NCBI RefSeq assembly: GCF_014518315.1
Contig: NZ_JACVEL010000009.1
Location: forward strand, 77,965-141,964
Source: Taishania pollutisoli
GTDB lineage: Bacteria > Bacteroidota > Bacteroidia > Flavobacteriales_D > Crocinitomicaceae
Direction: 5' to 3'
DNA: 64,000 nucleotides
Shown here: one piece after another, positions 7,757 to 15,853 of the stretch
How the letters are laid out: each line of letters starts with the position of its first letter
Numbering within the stretch: the stretch's first letter is position 1
Program-made: the position numbers and the translations under genes
Notes under the pieces: model-generated
Seen by the model: the letters and a program-made list of their open reading frames with translations, nothing else
Database searches by the model: none
What the model was told of the DNA's origin: nothing

Positions 7757-8602
7757 GTGGATACACAGGAGTACATATCGTCAGGTATCATTGAGGCCTA
7801 TGTGATGGGAGTCGCTACCGAAGAGGAGTCGCGTATCCTGGAGTGCATTCAACAGCACAACCAGGAAGTGAAACAGGCTGTTCTCGATGCGCAGATCGCA
7901 TTGGAAGGACTTGTTTCCAACCAGGCTGTTGCTCCACCTGCTGAATTGAAACATTCCATCTGGTCCGCTATTCAACAAGAAACAGCTGTCGATGCTGAAG
8001 AAACAACACGACCGCCTGTAAAAAGTGAATCCGACGCAGATCGTACCATTCCTTTCTCTCCTGATTATTCCTACCGGGTGGCAACACCATCAGGAAACCG
8101 GTTTAAACCATATGCAATTGCAGCATCGGTTTTGTTGGTTATCAGTGTAGGTGTGGGGATCAACGCATATCGAAAACAAACGCAATTGGAAAATCAACTT
8201 GCACAGTTGAAGGATGAAAATCAAAAAGAACAGGTGAAATATGCCGAATTGCTTAACAAATGGGATATGAGCTCCAACCCGGATATGAATACAATTGTAT
8301 TGGAAGGAGTGGAAAAACATCCGGGAATGAAGGCAATGGTATATGTCAATAAGGTTACCAGGGAAACTTACCTGAGCCTGGAAAACCTACCTGCTGCGCC
8401 TGAAGGACATCAATATCAGTTATGGGCAATTGTGGACGGAAAACCGGTAGATGCCGGGGTTTACAGCAATCATCCCGAAACCTCCGTTCAAAAAATGGCC
8501 GTCATCGAAAACGCACAAGCGTTTGCAATCACGCTTGAAAAAGAGGGGGGAAGTGTCAACCCGACATTGGAACAGATGTATGTGATGGGAGCGGCAGTAT
8601 AA
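7757..8602 (+). CDS. Transmembrane anti-sigma factor (RskA-type)
   Basis: 281 residues with a GTG start directly after the sigma gene. The N-terminal cytosolic domain starts with SSGIIEAYVMG, characteristic of RskA-like anti-sigma factors. One membrane helix follows (YAIAASVLLVISVGVGINAY, residues ~115-135), then a coiled coil (KQTQLENQLAQLKDENQKE). The periplasmic C-terminal RskA domain has GHQYQLWAIVDGKPVDAGVY and a closing AFAITLEKEGGS. It presumably sequesters the adjacent ECF sigma factor; the triggering signal is unknown. Confidence 0.92.
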   Translation: MDTQEYISSGIIEAYVMGVATEEESRILECIQQHNQEVKQAVLDAQIALEGLVSNQAVAPPAELKHSIWSAIQQETAVDAEETTRPPVKSESDADRTIPFSPDYSYRVATPSGNRFKPYAIAASVLLVISVGVGINAYRKQTQLENQLAQLKDENQKEQVKYAELLNKWDMSSNPDMNTIVLEGVEKHPGMKAMVYVNKVTRETYLSLENLPAAPEGHQYQLWAIVDGKPVDAGVYSNHPETSVQKMAVIENAQAFAITLEKEGGSVNPTLEQMYVMGAAV

Positions 8603-8615
8603 CCACGCTCCGGAA

Positions 8616-10676
8616 CTACCTTGAAATTACCTGGACATGTTTGTAAATACCTTGATCTGTTTGAATAGAAATCAAATATGTTCCTATAGAAAAATCAGAT
8701 GTATTTAATTGAAAATCATTTGTGTTAATTTCATTTTTCTCTAGTATTAATTTACCTTCTGGATTGAACAATAATACCTGCTCCAATACTTCACCTGATG
8801 AATAAATTGTAAACGATTCGCTTGATGGATTCGGGTAAATAACCAATGCATCAGAATGGAGTTTTTCAATGGATAATTCATCCGGATGTGAGACCTGAAT
8901 GTTGTCGATATATACGTTATTGCCTCCGGCAGATTTAAAACTGAAGCGTACCAGTAAATCATCTGTTAAACTTGCCGCATTGAGGGTTGCGGTTTGATTT
9001 TTCCATTCATTGTTGCCGGTAGGAGTAAAGTTTCCGGTAACCGGTGAAGTGACTGTTTTCAATGTTCCCGTCCCGTTCAACGTTCTGCGGATGGACCAGT
9101 TTTTACCACAATCAGTTGAAATGTAAACCTGTAATAAATCATTATCCGAAGAAGTGCGTTGTGCATAAGCAACATCAAATGATATTACGGCGGAAGAAAG
9201 ATTACTTACGTTGACGGGATGTAAAATAAAATCACTGATAATACCCGGACTTCCGTTGTAATTGTCGATGAAAATGGATCGTTGGGATTGATAACCACTG
9301 ACTTCATTCACCTGCCAGTCGTTTGGGGAGAGGTTGTGCACGATTGTATAAGCTGTATTTGTAGAATCTTCAAACGTTTCACGGTGAAAATGGGAAAGTC
9401 CTTCATCCGGCAAAATGGTAATGTATTCTTTTTTTATGATTTCTTCACTTTGAGAACCTCTTCCTGCTGTGAGTTTTACAGCATATTTCCCGGGATTTGT
9501 GTACACAACTTTGACCACTGAATCAGAAAGGCTGGAAGCTGTTCCTCCGTAGAATTCCCAGTTTCGTGTTTCGATGCCGTGATAGGATAAATCCGAAAAT
9601 ATAATTGTATCTCCTGTACAGGCAATTTGTTTATCCGATTCAAATGCTGCGGCACACAAATAATAGGTCCCGTCATCTGTTCCTGTAGCGATCAGGTTAG
9701 CCGGTTGCCACAATTTATTGCGGTTGGCAACAGAAGAATTCAAACATGCGTGCATGCGTGCTTTTTGTCCTTCTGTAAACATTCTTCCGCAATAGGCATA
9801 ATCCATGTAATTCTGTACATTGTCCAGTTCACCACATGTATTTCCGCTGAGATTGCACGATTGCCATCCGATTGTATTCGGTGTATCCGCCACTTCGTCA
9901 TCGTAGGCACAATTACCCGACTGTGCAACCGGTAAGTAGTAATAATCCGGAACATTATTTCCACCCCAGATGTGCTGAAGATTCAGAAAATGTCCGATCT
10001 CGTGTGACAGAACAGTTCTTCTGAAATATTCAGATGTACCGATGGTTCCGACATACGAATGCTGCATGACGATTCCGTCCCATTGAGGAATGGTGTCTGC
10101 CGCTGACGGAAGCAATGCGTGACCTGCGAGTCCTGCTGCCTGAGAACAGACATACACATTCAGGTATTTATCGGGTGGCCAGTGAATCAGTGCTTTTACA
10201 TCGTGATTTCCGGGCGACGTGAGTGAAGATACAGTACGGGTTATTCCGGAGGTGCAATTTCCATCCGGATCTAATTGCGCCAGGCGAAACTCGACTTCAA
10301 TATCAGCTGCAATGGGTTTGAACGAGGCTACAATTTCATTCGTATCGGGATTCAGTTTTCGGAATTGTAGATTAACTTGCTTCAGAGCATCGTGAATCTG
10401 TGCATCGCTGATGTTTTCCGGACCGTAATTATGAATGATGTGAAAAACAACCGGGATTACATATTGTGCGTCTGATTTCTGATCTCCGTTATGGAAGAAA
10501 GCGCGTGTATCTGCTTCCAGTTGGTGGTGTGCATTCCTGATTCCTTGATTGTATTCAGGATGTTGCTGAAACAATTCCTGATGCATTTCATCCGTTTTAC
10601 AAGGGAATTTTTCAGTCTGAGCAAAAATAAAAGTGCCGGAAAATAAAAGAGAATAAAGCAATATCTCTGGTTTCAT
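8616..10676 (-). CDS. Secreted M43-family zinc metalloprotease with T9SS type A sorting domain
   Basis: 686 residues. A signal peptide (ILLYSLLFSGTFIFAQ) leads into an M43 (pappalysin/cytophagalysin-like) catalytic domain at ~70-330. The zinc site is HEIGHFLNLQH (HExxHxxGxxH) and the Met-turn region is NYMDYAYC. A PKD-like domain (~350-425) and a jelly-roll domain (~430-600) follow. The C-terminal sorting domain has LVIYPNPSSESFTIYSSG and GTYLISIQTDQG. It is exported by the type IX system to degrade extracellular protein. Monocistronic. Confidence 0.93.
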   Translation of the reverse strand: MKPEILLYSLLFSGTFIFAQTEKFPCKTDEMHQELFQQHPEYNQGIRNAHHQLEADTRAFFHNGDQKSDAQYVIPVVFHIIHNYGPENISDAQIHDALKQVNLQFRKLNPDTNEIVASFKPIAADIEVEFRLAQLDPDGNCTSGITRTVSSLTSPGNHDVKALIHWPPDKYLNVYVCSQAAGLAGHALLPSAADTIPQWDGIVMQHSYVGTIGTSEYFRRTVLSHEIGHFLNLQHIWGGNNVPDYYYLPVAQSGNCAYDDEVADTPNTIGWQSCNLSGNTCGELDNVQNYMDYAYCGRMFTEGQKARMHACLNSSVANRNKLWQPANLIATGTDDGTYYLCAAAFESDKQIACTGDTIIFSDLSYHGIETRNWEFYGGTASSLSDSVVKVVYTNPGKYAVKLTAGRGSQSEEIIKKEYITILPDEGLSHFHRETFEDSTNTAYTIVHNLSPNDWQVNEVSGYQSQRSIFIDNYNGSPGIISDFILHPVNVSNLSSAVISFDVAYAQRTSSDNDLLQVYISTDCGKNWSIRRTLNGTGTLKTVTSPVTGNFTPTGNNEWKNQTATLNAASLTDDLLVRFSFKSAGGNNVYIDNIQVSHPDELSIEKLHSDALVIYPNPSSESFTIYSSGEVLEQVLLFNPEGKLILEKNEINTNDFQLNTSDFSIGTYLISIQTDQGIYKHVQVISR

Positions 10677-10776
10677 AAGTGTAATTTTTAGCTAAAATAC
10701 AAAAAGTAAATCAATTCAAAATTGTACAGTTGATCCGGGCATTAAACATTCTTTTTTTATCCTGTTCACTTTTCCG

Positions 10777-10784
10777 TATATTTG
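10777..10784 (+). promoter_or_regulatory. -7 promoter box (TATATTTG) of dus
   Basis: TATATTTG followed by CACCCTCA, with the ATG 8 bases downstream. It rules out the longer upstream in-frame extension of dus. Confidence 0.65.
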
Positions 10785-10792
10785 CACCCTCA

Positions 10793-11797
10793 ATGGTAAA
10801 AATTCGCGATATAGAATTGGGGAAATTCCCGCTGTTGCTTGCGCCGATGGAGGATGTAAGCGATCCGCCTTTTCGTGCGTTGTGCAAAGAACATGGCGCG
10901 GATTTAATGTATACGGAATTTATTTCCTCAGAAGGATTGATCCGTGATGCGGCAAAAAGTGTTCAAAAACTGGATATTTTTGAATACGAGCGCCCGATCG
11001 GAATTCAGATTTTCGGATCAGAAATCGAGTCCATGCGCCAATGTGCGGAAATCATCGAACGTGTGAATCCCGATATCATTGACATCAATTACGGATGCCC
11101 GGTAAAAAAAGTAGCGTGTAAAGGAGCAGGTGCCGGAATTTTGCAGGATATTCCCAAAATGGTAAGTATGACGGAGGCCATTGTGAAGCAAGTGAAATTG
11201 CCGGTAACCGTAAAAACCCGGTTGGGTTGGGATGACGATACAAAATACATTGTAGAAGTTGCAGAGCGTTTGCAGGATGTGGGCATTGAAGCAATCAGTA
11301 TTCATGGGCGAACGCGAAAGCAAATGTACAAAGGAAATGCTGACTGGACGCTGATTGGAGATGTAAAGAACAATCAACGAATGCACATTCCTGTTTTTGG
11401 AAACGGGGACATTGATTCTCCTGAAAAAGCGGTGGAATACAGAAACAGATATGGTGTGGATGGTGTGATGATCGGGCGTGCGAGTATCGGTTACCCATGG
11501 ATTTTTAACGAAATTAAACACTACATCAATACAGGTGAACATTTGTCAAAACCAACCATCCAGGATCGGGTAGAAGCTGCCAGAAGACATCTGGAAATGA
11601 GTATTAAATGGAAAGGAGAGGGGCTTGGTATTGCAGAAATGAAACGCCATTATACCAATTATTTCAAAGGAATCGCTCACTTCAAAGATTACCGGATGAA
11701 ATTAGTTACAACGTTCAACCTGGAAGAAATTCTACGAACGCTCAACGAAATTGAACAGAATGCGGAGCAATTTTACTTTGCAAATGCATTCGATTAA
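10793..11797 (+). CDS. dusB: tRNA-dihydrouridine synthase (DusB-type)
   Basis: 334 residues from MVKIRD. It reduces specific uridines in the tRNA D-loop using FMN and NADPH. Visible signatures are the N-terminal APMEDVSDPPFR, IQIFGSE, the active-site INYGCPVKKVACKGAGAG (catalytic Cys of NxGCP), VKTRLGWDD, ISIHGRTRKQMYKG and GVMIGRASIGYPWIF (flavin phosphate site). The substrate position cannot be read from the sequence. The gene stands alone and is driven by the TATATTTG box just upstream. Confidence 0.95.
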   Translation: MVKIRDIELGKFPLLLAPMEDVSDPPFRALCKEHGADLMYTEFISSEGLIRDAAKSVQKLDIFEYERPIGIQIFGSEIESMRQCAEIIERVNPDIIDINYGCPVKKVACKGAGAGILQDIPKMVSMTEAIVKQVKLPVTVKTRLGWDDDTKYIVEVAERLQDVGIEAISIHGRTRKQMYKGNADWTLIGDVKNNQRMHIPVFGNGDIDSPEKAVEYRNRYGVDGVMIGRASIGYPWIFNEIKHYINTGEHLSKPTIQDRVEAARRHLEMSIKWKGEGLGIAEMKRHYTNYFKGIAHFKDYRMKLVTTFNLEEILRTLNEIEQNAEQFYFANAFD

Positions 11798-11810
11798 AAT
11801 CAAATGGACA

Positions 11811-11850
11811 TAAAAACGAACGGGACCTGTCTCACAACAATCCCCGTTCG
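11811..11850 (-). terminator. Rho-independent terminator
   Basis: Perfect 8-bp stem CGAACGGG/CCCGTTCG (11817-11824 with 11843-11850) with an 18-nt loop. On the minus strand it runs into TTTTT, so it ends the unknown gene at 11864-12535. Confidence 0.7.
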
Positions 11851-11863
11851 CTCGTGTGTCGCG

Positions 11864-12535
11864 TCAGATAACAGATGGTCTGGACAGATCAGTTATTCCT
11901 TCATATTGTGCAAGCAACTCCGCAATTTTAGCTCTTCCGGTTTCACCATGTTCGTTGATGTAGTGTAATTCTTGTAAGGTGAGCAAACGAACATTCACCA
12001 ATGCGATATTTTCAATGGACAATTGCACGTTAGGAGCAACCCTTGAAGATGCTAATCCCAGCAACACGCCTGCTCTTCCATGTTCATTTAAGTAGGAATC
12101 GGGAACATTACAATCGTACAGTTCGGTAGAAACATGTGTGTACTCGCCGATAATAGAAGCAATATTGGGATTGCCGGCAGCCAGTTGCGCAACCTGGTAC
12201 AAAACACTGAATTGCCAGGATGTTTTCATGTGGTTGAAATCACCGAGTATCTCATTGCACTCGATATAAAATTCACATCCGATTCCGTTGTAATCACGGT
12301 TGGTCTCGTTTTCATCAAAATCACTGTAAGGATCGCTCAGTCCGTCAGAAGCGAGAATTGTTCCGGAAGTGGTATCGATTCTGACGAATGCCTGCCGTAC
12401 AGAAGGCCACATCGGCCCGCCCGAAAATGCGGGATTGATCACATGCGTAACGACATCTTCATGAAGTTTACCGATGCTGTTCCAGTAATCATTTCGTAAT
12501 TGGGCAGATGTTTCAAAGTGTTGATCGTAATTCAT
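11864..12535 (-). CDS. Unknown cytosolic protein, 223 residues (possibly SUFU-like)
   Basis: No signal peptide or membrane segment. Acidic and well folded in composition, with recognisable stretches AFVRIDTTSGTILASDGLSD, CEFYIECNEILGDF and VRLLTLQELHYINEHGETGR. The last stretch recalls the C-terminal 'LLTP.E..YI...G' region of suppressor-of-fused-like bacterial proteins, some of which are immunity proteins, but the resemblance is weak. A strong terminator follows. Function unassigned. Confidence 0.6.
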   Translation of the reverse strand: MNYDQHFETSAQLRNDYWNSIGKLHEDVVTHVINPAFSGGPMWPSVRQAFVRIDTTSGTILASDGLSDPYSDFDENETNRDYNGIGCEFYIECNEILGDFNHMKTSWQFSVLYQVAQLAAGNPNIASIIGEYTHVSTELYDCNVPDSYLNEHGRAGVLLGLASSRVAPNVQLSIENIALVNVRLLTLQELHYINEHGETGRAKIAELLAQYEGITDLSRPSVI

Positions 12536-12594
12536 AGAGGTTTTTCAATTTTGTTAATGGTGAAAATAACAATTCATTTCGATATAAATTAGAC

Positions 12595-12623
12595 AAAAAA
12601 AAGGCTTACCCGAAAGTAAGCCT
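12595..12623 (-). terminator. Rho-independent terminator of the thiolase gene
   Basis: Perfect 8-bp stem AGGCTTAC/GTAAGCCT with a 6-nt loop, followed on the minus strand by eight T. Confidence 0.9.
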
Positions 12624-12645
12624 CTGATCAGTCTGAAAAATACTG

Positions 12646-13824
12646 TTATAAATTCTCAATGATTACAGCGGAAGCACCACCACCACCGTTGCAGATACCA
12701 GCACCACCGTATTTACCATTGTTTTGTTTTAATACATTCAATAATGTTACCAACACTCGGGAACCTGAGTTTCCAAGAGGATGTCCCAATGCTACCGCAC
12801 CACCGTTTACGTCTACTTTTTCAGGATTCAATCCTAAAATCTTTGTATTCGCGATTCCGACAACGGAAAATGCCTGGTTCAATTCCCAGTAATCAACCTG
12901 GTCTTTTGTCAAACCTGCTTTCTCCAGCGCAATCGGAACTGCTTTTGAAGGGGCTGTTGTAAACCACACCGGTTCTTGTGCTGCATCACCGTATGATACA
13001 ATGCGACCGATCGGTTTCAATCCGTATTTCTCAACCGCTTCTTCTGACGCCAGGATCAGCGCAGATGCACCATCGTTCAATGTAGAAGCGTTTGCCGCTG
13101 TGATTGTTCCGTCTTTTGCGAATGCCGGACGCAATTCAGGGATTTTGCTTAAACTTACGTTTTTGTATTCTTCGTCTTCAGAAACAATGATCGGGTCTCC
13201 TTTGCGTTGCGGAACACTTACCGGAACAACTTCATCATTGAATTTTCCCGCTTCCCATGCAGCAGCAGCTCTTTTGTATGATGTAATAGCGAAATTATCC
13301 TGATCTTCACGTGTAATATTGTACTCCTGTGCACATTTCTCAGCACACGTTCCCATTGGAACCTGGTCGTAAACATCCAGTAAGCCATCTTTTGTAATTC
13401 CGTCCAGCATTGAAATGTTCCCGAATTTCATACCATTTCTTCCGTCCAGGTAATGGGGAACCAATGACATGTTTTCCATTCCTCCCGCAACAACAACATG
13501 GTTGTCACCCGTAAGAATTGTCTGAGCAGCAAGAATCACTGCTTTCATTCCGGAAGCACATACTTTATTGATAGTTGTACATGGAACGTTATTGCCGATT
13601 CCCGCTCCCAGAGCAGCCTGACGAGCTGGTGCTTGTCCTACACCTGCCTGAAGTACATTTCCCATGAACACTTCATCAATAGTTGCCGGGTTTACATTTC
13701 CTTTTTTCAAAGCTCCTTCAATAGCAATGGAACCCAATTTTGTTGCCGGTACAGTTGATAAACCGCCCATGAATGCGCCCATTGGGGTACGAGCAGCGGC
13801 AACGATATATACTTTCTTACTCAT
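12646..13824 (-). CDS. Acetyl-CoA C-acetyltransferase (thiolase)
   Basis: 392 residues, the full thiolase length. The nucleophilic Cys89 is in INKVCASGMKAV. GGMENMSLVPHYLDGR, NGGAVALGHPLGNSGSR (catalytic His) and GICNGGGGASAVI (second catalytic Cys) are all present. It condenses two acetyl-CoA to acetoacetyl-CoA or carries out the reverse cleavage; biosynthetic versus degradative use cannot be decided here. Monocistronic, with a -7 box at 13851-13858 and a strong terminator. Confidence 0.96.
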   Translation of the reverse strand: MSKKVYIVAAARTPMGAFMGGLSTVPATKLGSIAIEGALKKGNVNPATIDEVFMGNVLQAGVGQAPARQAALGAGIGNNVPCTTINKVCASGMKAVILAAQTILTGDNHVVVAGGMENMSLVPHYLDGRNGMKFGNISMLDGITKDGLLDVYDQVPMGTCAEKCAQEYNITREDQDNFAITSYKRAAAAWEAGKFNDEVVPVSVPQRKGDPIIVSEDEEYKNVSLSKIPELRPAFAKDGTITAANASTLNDGASALILASEEAVEKYGLKPIGRIVSYGDAAQEPVWFTTAPSKAVPIALEKAGLTKDQVDYWELNQAFSVVGIANTKILGLNPEKVDVNGGAVALGHPLGNSGSRVLVTLLNVLKQNNGKYGGAGICNGGGGASAVIIENL

Positions 13825-13850
13825 GATTTATATTTTCGATTAATACAGTA

Positions 13851-13858
13851 CAAAACTA
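13851..13858 (-). promoter_or_regulatory. -7 promoter box (TAGTTTTG) of the thiolase gene
   Basis: TAGTTTTG on the minus strand, 26 bases before the ATG at 13824. Confidence 0.5.
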
Positions 13859-13869
13859 ATGAAATTATC

Positions 13870-14664
13870 TCAGGTAGCAGATTGCTTTTTCATGATTTTC
13901 CAAAACAAATGTTGGGGTAAAAAACGTTTAAGCAATACCGCTTTTATTTCTTTATTGCCAATCAAGACTTCCCGTTTTTCTTTTTTTACGGCTTTTAACA
14001 ATTCAGCAACACATTTTTCCACCGGCATCCCTGTTTTCTGGTTGTGATCCATGACATTGTGTTTGTCTCCATGTCCGTTCAATGCATTCATCGAAATGTT
14101 CGTATTGATTTTCCCCGGATAAGCCAACGTAACGCGAATGCCATTGTGTTCTTCCTCCAGCGCCAGACTTTCGTAAAAACCTTGCAGGGCGTGTTTAGAG
14201 GCGCTATACGCTGAACGGAGAAAGAAACCGAATTTCCCTGCGATGGAAGAAATAACAACAATGTGTCCGCTTTTTTGCCGGATCATGTAGGGCAAAACCG
14301 CTTTTGTCAAGGCGATATTTCCGAAATAGTTTACCTCCATGATGTACCGGTCAACCGACAGGTCTGTTTCTGATGCGTTGGAACGTTGACTGAGCCCCCC
14401 GTTGTTGAACAGGTAATCAATGCTGCCATAGTGATCTGCCACTTGTTTTGCGAGGAGTTCGAAATCAGCAGATTTTTCAAGATCCAGCGGAAGAATCAGG
14501 TGTTGATTTCCTTTAAGTTTTTCTTTAACTTTAAGGAGCGAATCTTCTGATCGGGAGGATAATACAACTTTCGCTCCAAGCATTGCGCATTGAACAGCGA
14601 TTTGTTCTCCGATTCCGGAAGATGCTCCTGTGACCCAAACAACTTTGTTGATTAAAAATGACAT
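13870..14664 (-). CDS. Short-chain dehydrogenase/reductase
   Basis: 264 residues, classical SDR fold. The nucleotide-binding VTGASSGIGEQIA (TGxxxGxG) is at residues 11-23. LFNNGGLSQRS replaces the usual NNAG with NNGG. The catalytic Ser is in VVISSIAGKFG and the YSASK (Tyr-xxx-Lys) follows. The DltE/acetoin-reductase-like subfamily is likely; substrate unknown. The ATG is only 4 bases from a TATGTTTG box, so the mRNA is probably nearly leaderless. Confidence 0.92.
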   Translation of the reverse strand: MSFLINKVVWVTGASSGIGEQIAVQCAMLGAKVVLSSRSEDSLLKVKEKLKGNQHLILPLDLEKSADFELLAKQVADHYGSIDYLFNNGGLSQRSNASETDLSVDRYIMEVNYFGNIALTKAVLPYMIRQKSGHIVVISSIAGKFGFFLRSAYSASKHALQGFYESLALEEEHNGIRVTLAYPGKINTNISMNALNGHGDKHNVMDHNQKTGMPVEKCVAELLKAVKKEKREVLIGNKEIKAVLLKRFLPQHLFWKIMKKQSAT

Positions 14665-14668
14665 AATG

Positions 14669-14676
14669 CAAACATA
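14669..14676 (-). promoter_or_regulatory. -7 promoter box (TATGTTTG) of the SDR gene
   Basis: TATGTTTG on the minus strand ends 4 bases from the ATG at 14664. It is wedged between the start codon and the terminator of the upstream gene. Confidence 0.5.
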
Positions 14677-14702
14677 AAAAATCCTGCCGGTTCGGGCAGG
14701 AT
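14676..14702 (-). terminator. Rho-independent terminator
   Basis: Perfect 8-bp stem ATCCTGCC/GGCAGGAT with a 6-nt loop. On the minus strand it is followed by six T. It ends the 140-residue secreted-protein gene. Confidence 0.88.
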
Positions 14703-14726
14703 TGAAAGGTATTTTATAGTGAACCG

Positions 14727-15149
14727 TTATAAATCGGTTGGTAAATCTGCTGTTTTATATTCACGTGCTTTCGGCTTTAACTTATCGATGAAAACAACCC
14801 GTATTTTTTGTCCGTCAGCCACATAAATCATTTCTGAAATTCCATTGGAAATTTTCGGAGGAGTTTTTTGAGCATTTGTAAATTTTCGGTCCAACAATTC
14901 GTAATCACCTTCGTTATACTGGATAAAGATAGATGTAATAAACCCATTCTCTACCCGAACTTTACCATTTAAGCATTCTTGTCCGTCCGGTGTGAAAAAA
15001 CTCAGAATGACGTTTCTGTGCATGTCATCGGAAATAGTGTATGCTCCACGTTTTTCAAATGCTTTTTGTAAACGGTCAAAACATCCGTCCTGAGCAAATA
15101 ATCCGTTCAAAGTGAAAAAACTAAGGGTAACAAGTAATGTTTTCTTCAT
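14727..15149 (-). CDS. Secreted protein of unknown function, 140 residues
   Basis: Starts at MKKTLLVTLSFFTLNGLFAQ, a clean signal peptide. The upstream in-frame extension is excluded because the promoter box at 15186-15193 lies inside it. The mature part has two cysteines (DGCF, QECLNGK), a Lys-rich C-terminus and beta-rich composition. No family recognised. It has its own promoter and terminator. Confidence 0.75.
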   Translation of the reverse strand: MKKTLLVTLSFFTLNGLFAQDGCFDRLQKAFEKRGAYTISDDMHRNVILSFFTPDGQECLNGKVRVENGFITSIFIQYNEGDYELLDRKFTNAQKTPPKISNGISEMIYVADGQKIRVVFIDKLKPKAREYKTADLPTDL

Positions 15150-15185
15150 AATTTTATAGTTTGTGGATTCTAAAAATCCGAGTCC

Positions 15186-15193
15186 CAAATATA
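15186..15193 (-). promoter_or_regulatory. -7 promoter box (TATATTTG)
   Basis: TATATTTG on the minus strand, 36 bases before the ATG at 15149. Confidence 0.5.
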
Positions 15194-15234
15194 ATAAGTT
15201 TGCCTTAATTTTGTTACAAGAAAAATAAAAATTT

Positions 15235-15242
15235 TACTTTTG
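15235..15242 (+). promoter_or_regulatory. -7 promoter box (TACTTTTG) of the gmhA operon
   Basis: TACTTTTG. It overlaps a TTG triplet that could otherwise be read as a start (15240), which points to the ATG codons at 15255 or 15261. Confidence 0.55.
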
Positions 15243-15254
15243 AATAAAATCAAG

Positions 15255-15827
15255 ATGACGATGGATAAACAAATTGCAGACCATTTTTTTGAGGCCGCAG
15301 AAATTTTGCAAAAATTTAACACAACTGAAAACTTTCAAAAGCTTGCGGATGCCGGAGAATTAATGGTAGAAGCGATTCAAAATAAAGGAAAAATTATCAG
15401 TTGCGGTAACGGCGGGTCCATGTGTGATGCAATGCATTTTGCAGAAGAATTAACTGGCCGGTACAGGGGCGATCGTCCGGCATTACCGGCAATTTCCATT
15501 TCTGATCCCAGTCATCTTTCCTGTGTGGCAAATGATTATGGATATGACTTTGTCTTTTCCCGTTATCTTGAGGCAGTGGGGCAGCCAGGAGATGTGTTAC
15601 TGGCGATTTCAACGTCCGGAAATTCCAAAAATGTACTGAACGCGATTGATGTTGCAAAGCAAAAAGGAATGAAAGTGGTCGGATTGACAGGGAAAGACGG
15701 TGGTAAGATGGCCGCGGTTTGCGACGTGGAAATCCGCGCGCCTCATTCATCTTACGCTGACAGGGCACAGGAGATCCATATAAAATGTATCCATAGTCTG
15801 ATCGACTTTATTGAGAGAAACAGTTAA
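15255..15827 (+). CDS. gmhA: Phosphoheptose isomerase (sedoheptulose-7-phosphate isomerase)
   Basis: About 190 residues, SIS fold. It converts sedoheptulose 7-phosphate to glycero-manno-heptose 7-phosphate, the first step of ADP-heptose synthesis for LPS. It follows the GmhA consensus closely: [74 protein letters not shown] and the catalytic His in [12 protein letters not shown] 15255 is preferred over the upstream TTG because a -7 box covers the latter; ATG 15261 is also possible. It is the first gene of a run of closely spaced plus-strand genes. Confidence 0.95.
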   Translation: MTMDKQIADHFFEAAEILQKFNTTENFQKLADAGELMVEAIQNKGKIISCGNGGSMCDAMHFAEELTGRYRGDRPALPAISISDPSHLSCVANDYGYDFVFSRYLEAVGQPGDVLLAISTSGNSKNVLNAIDVAKQKGMKVVGLTGKDGGKMAAVCDVEIRAPHSSYADRAQEIHIKCIHSLIDFIERNS

Positions 15828-15853
15828 GTAATACCTGGGAGAAGTCTGTCCGT

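Noticed and set aside
11085..11542. Minus-strand frames opposite dusB
   Set aside because: Shadows of a well-conserved enzyme gene on the plus strand.
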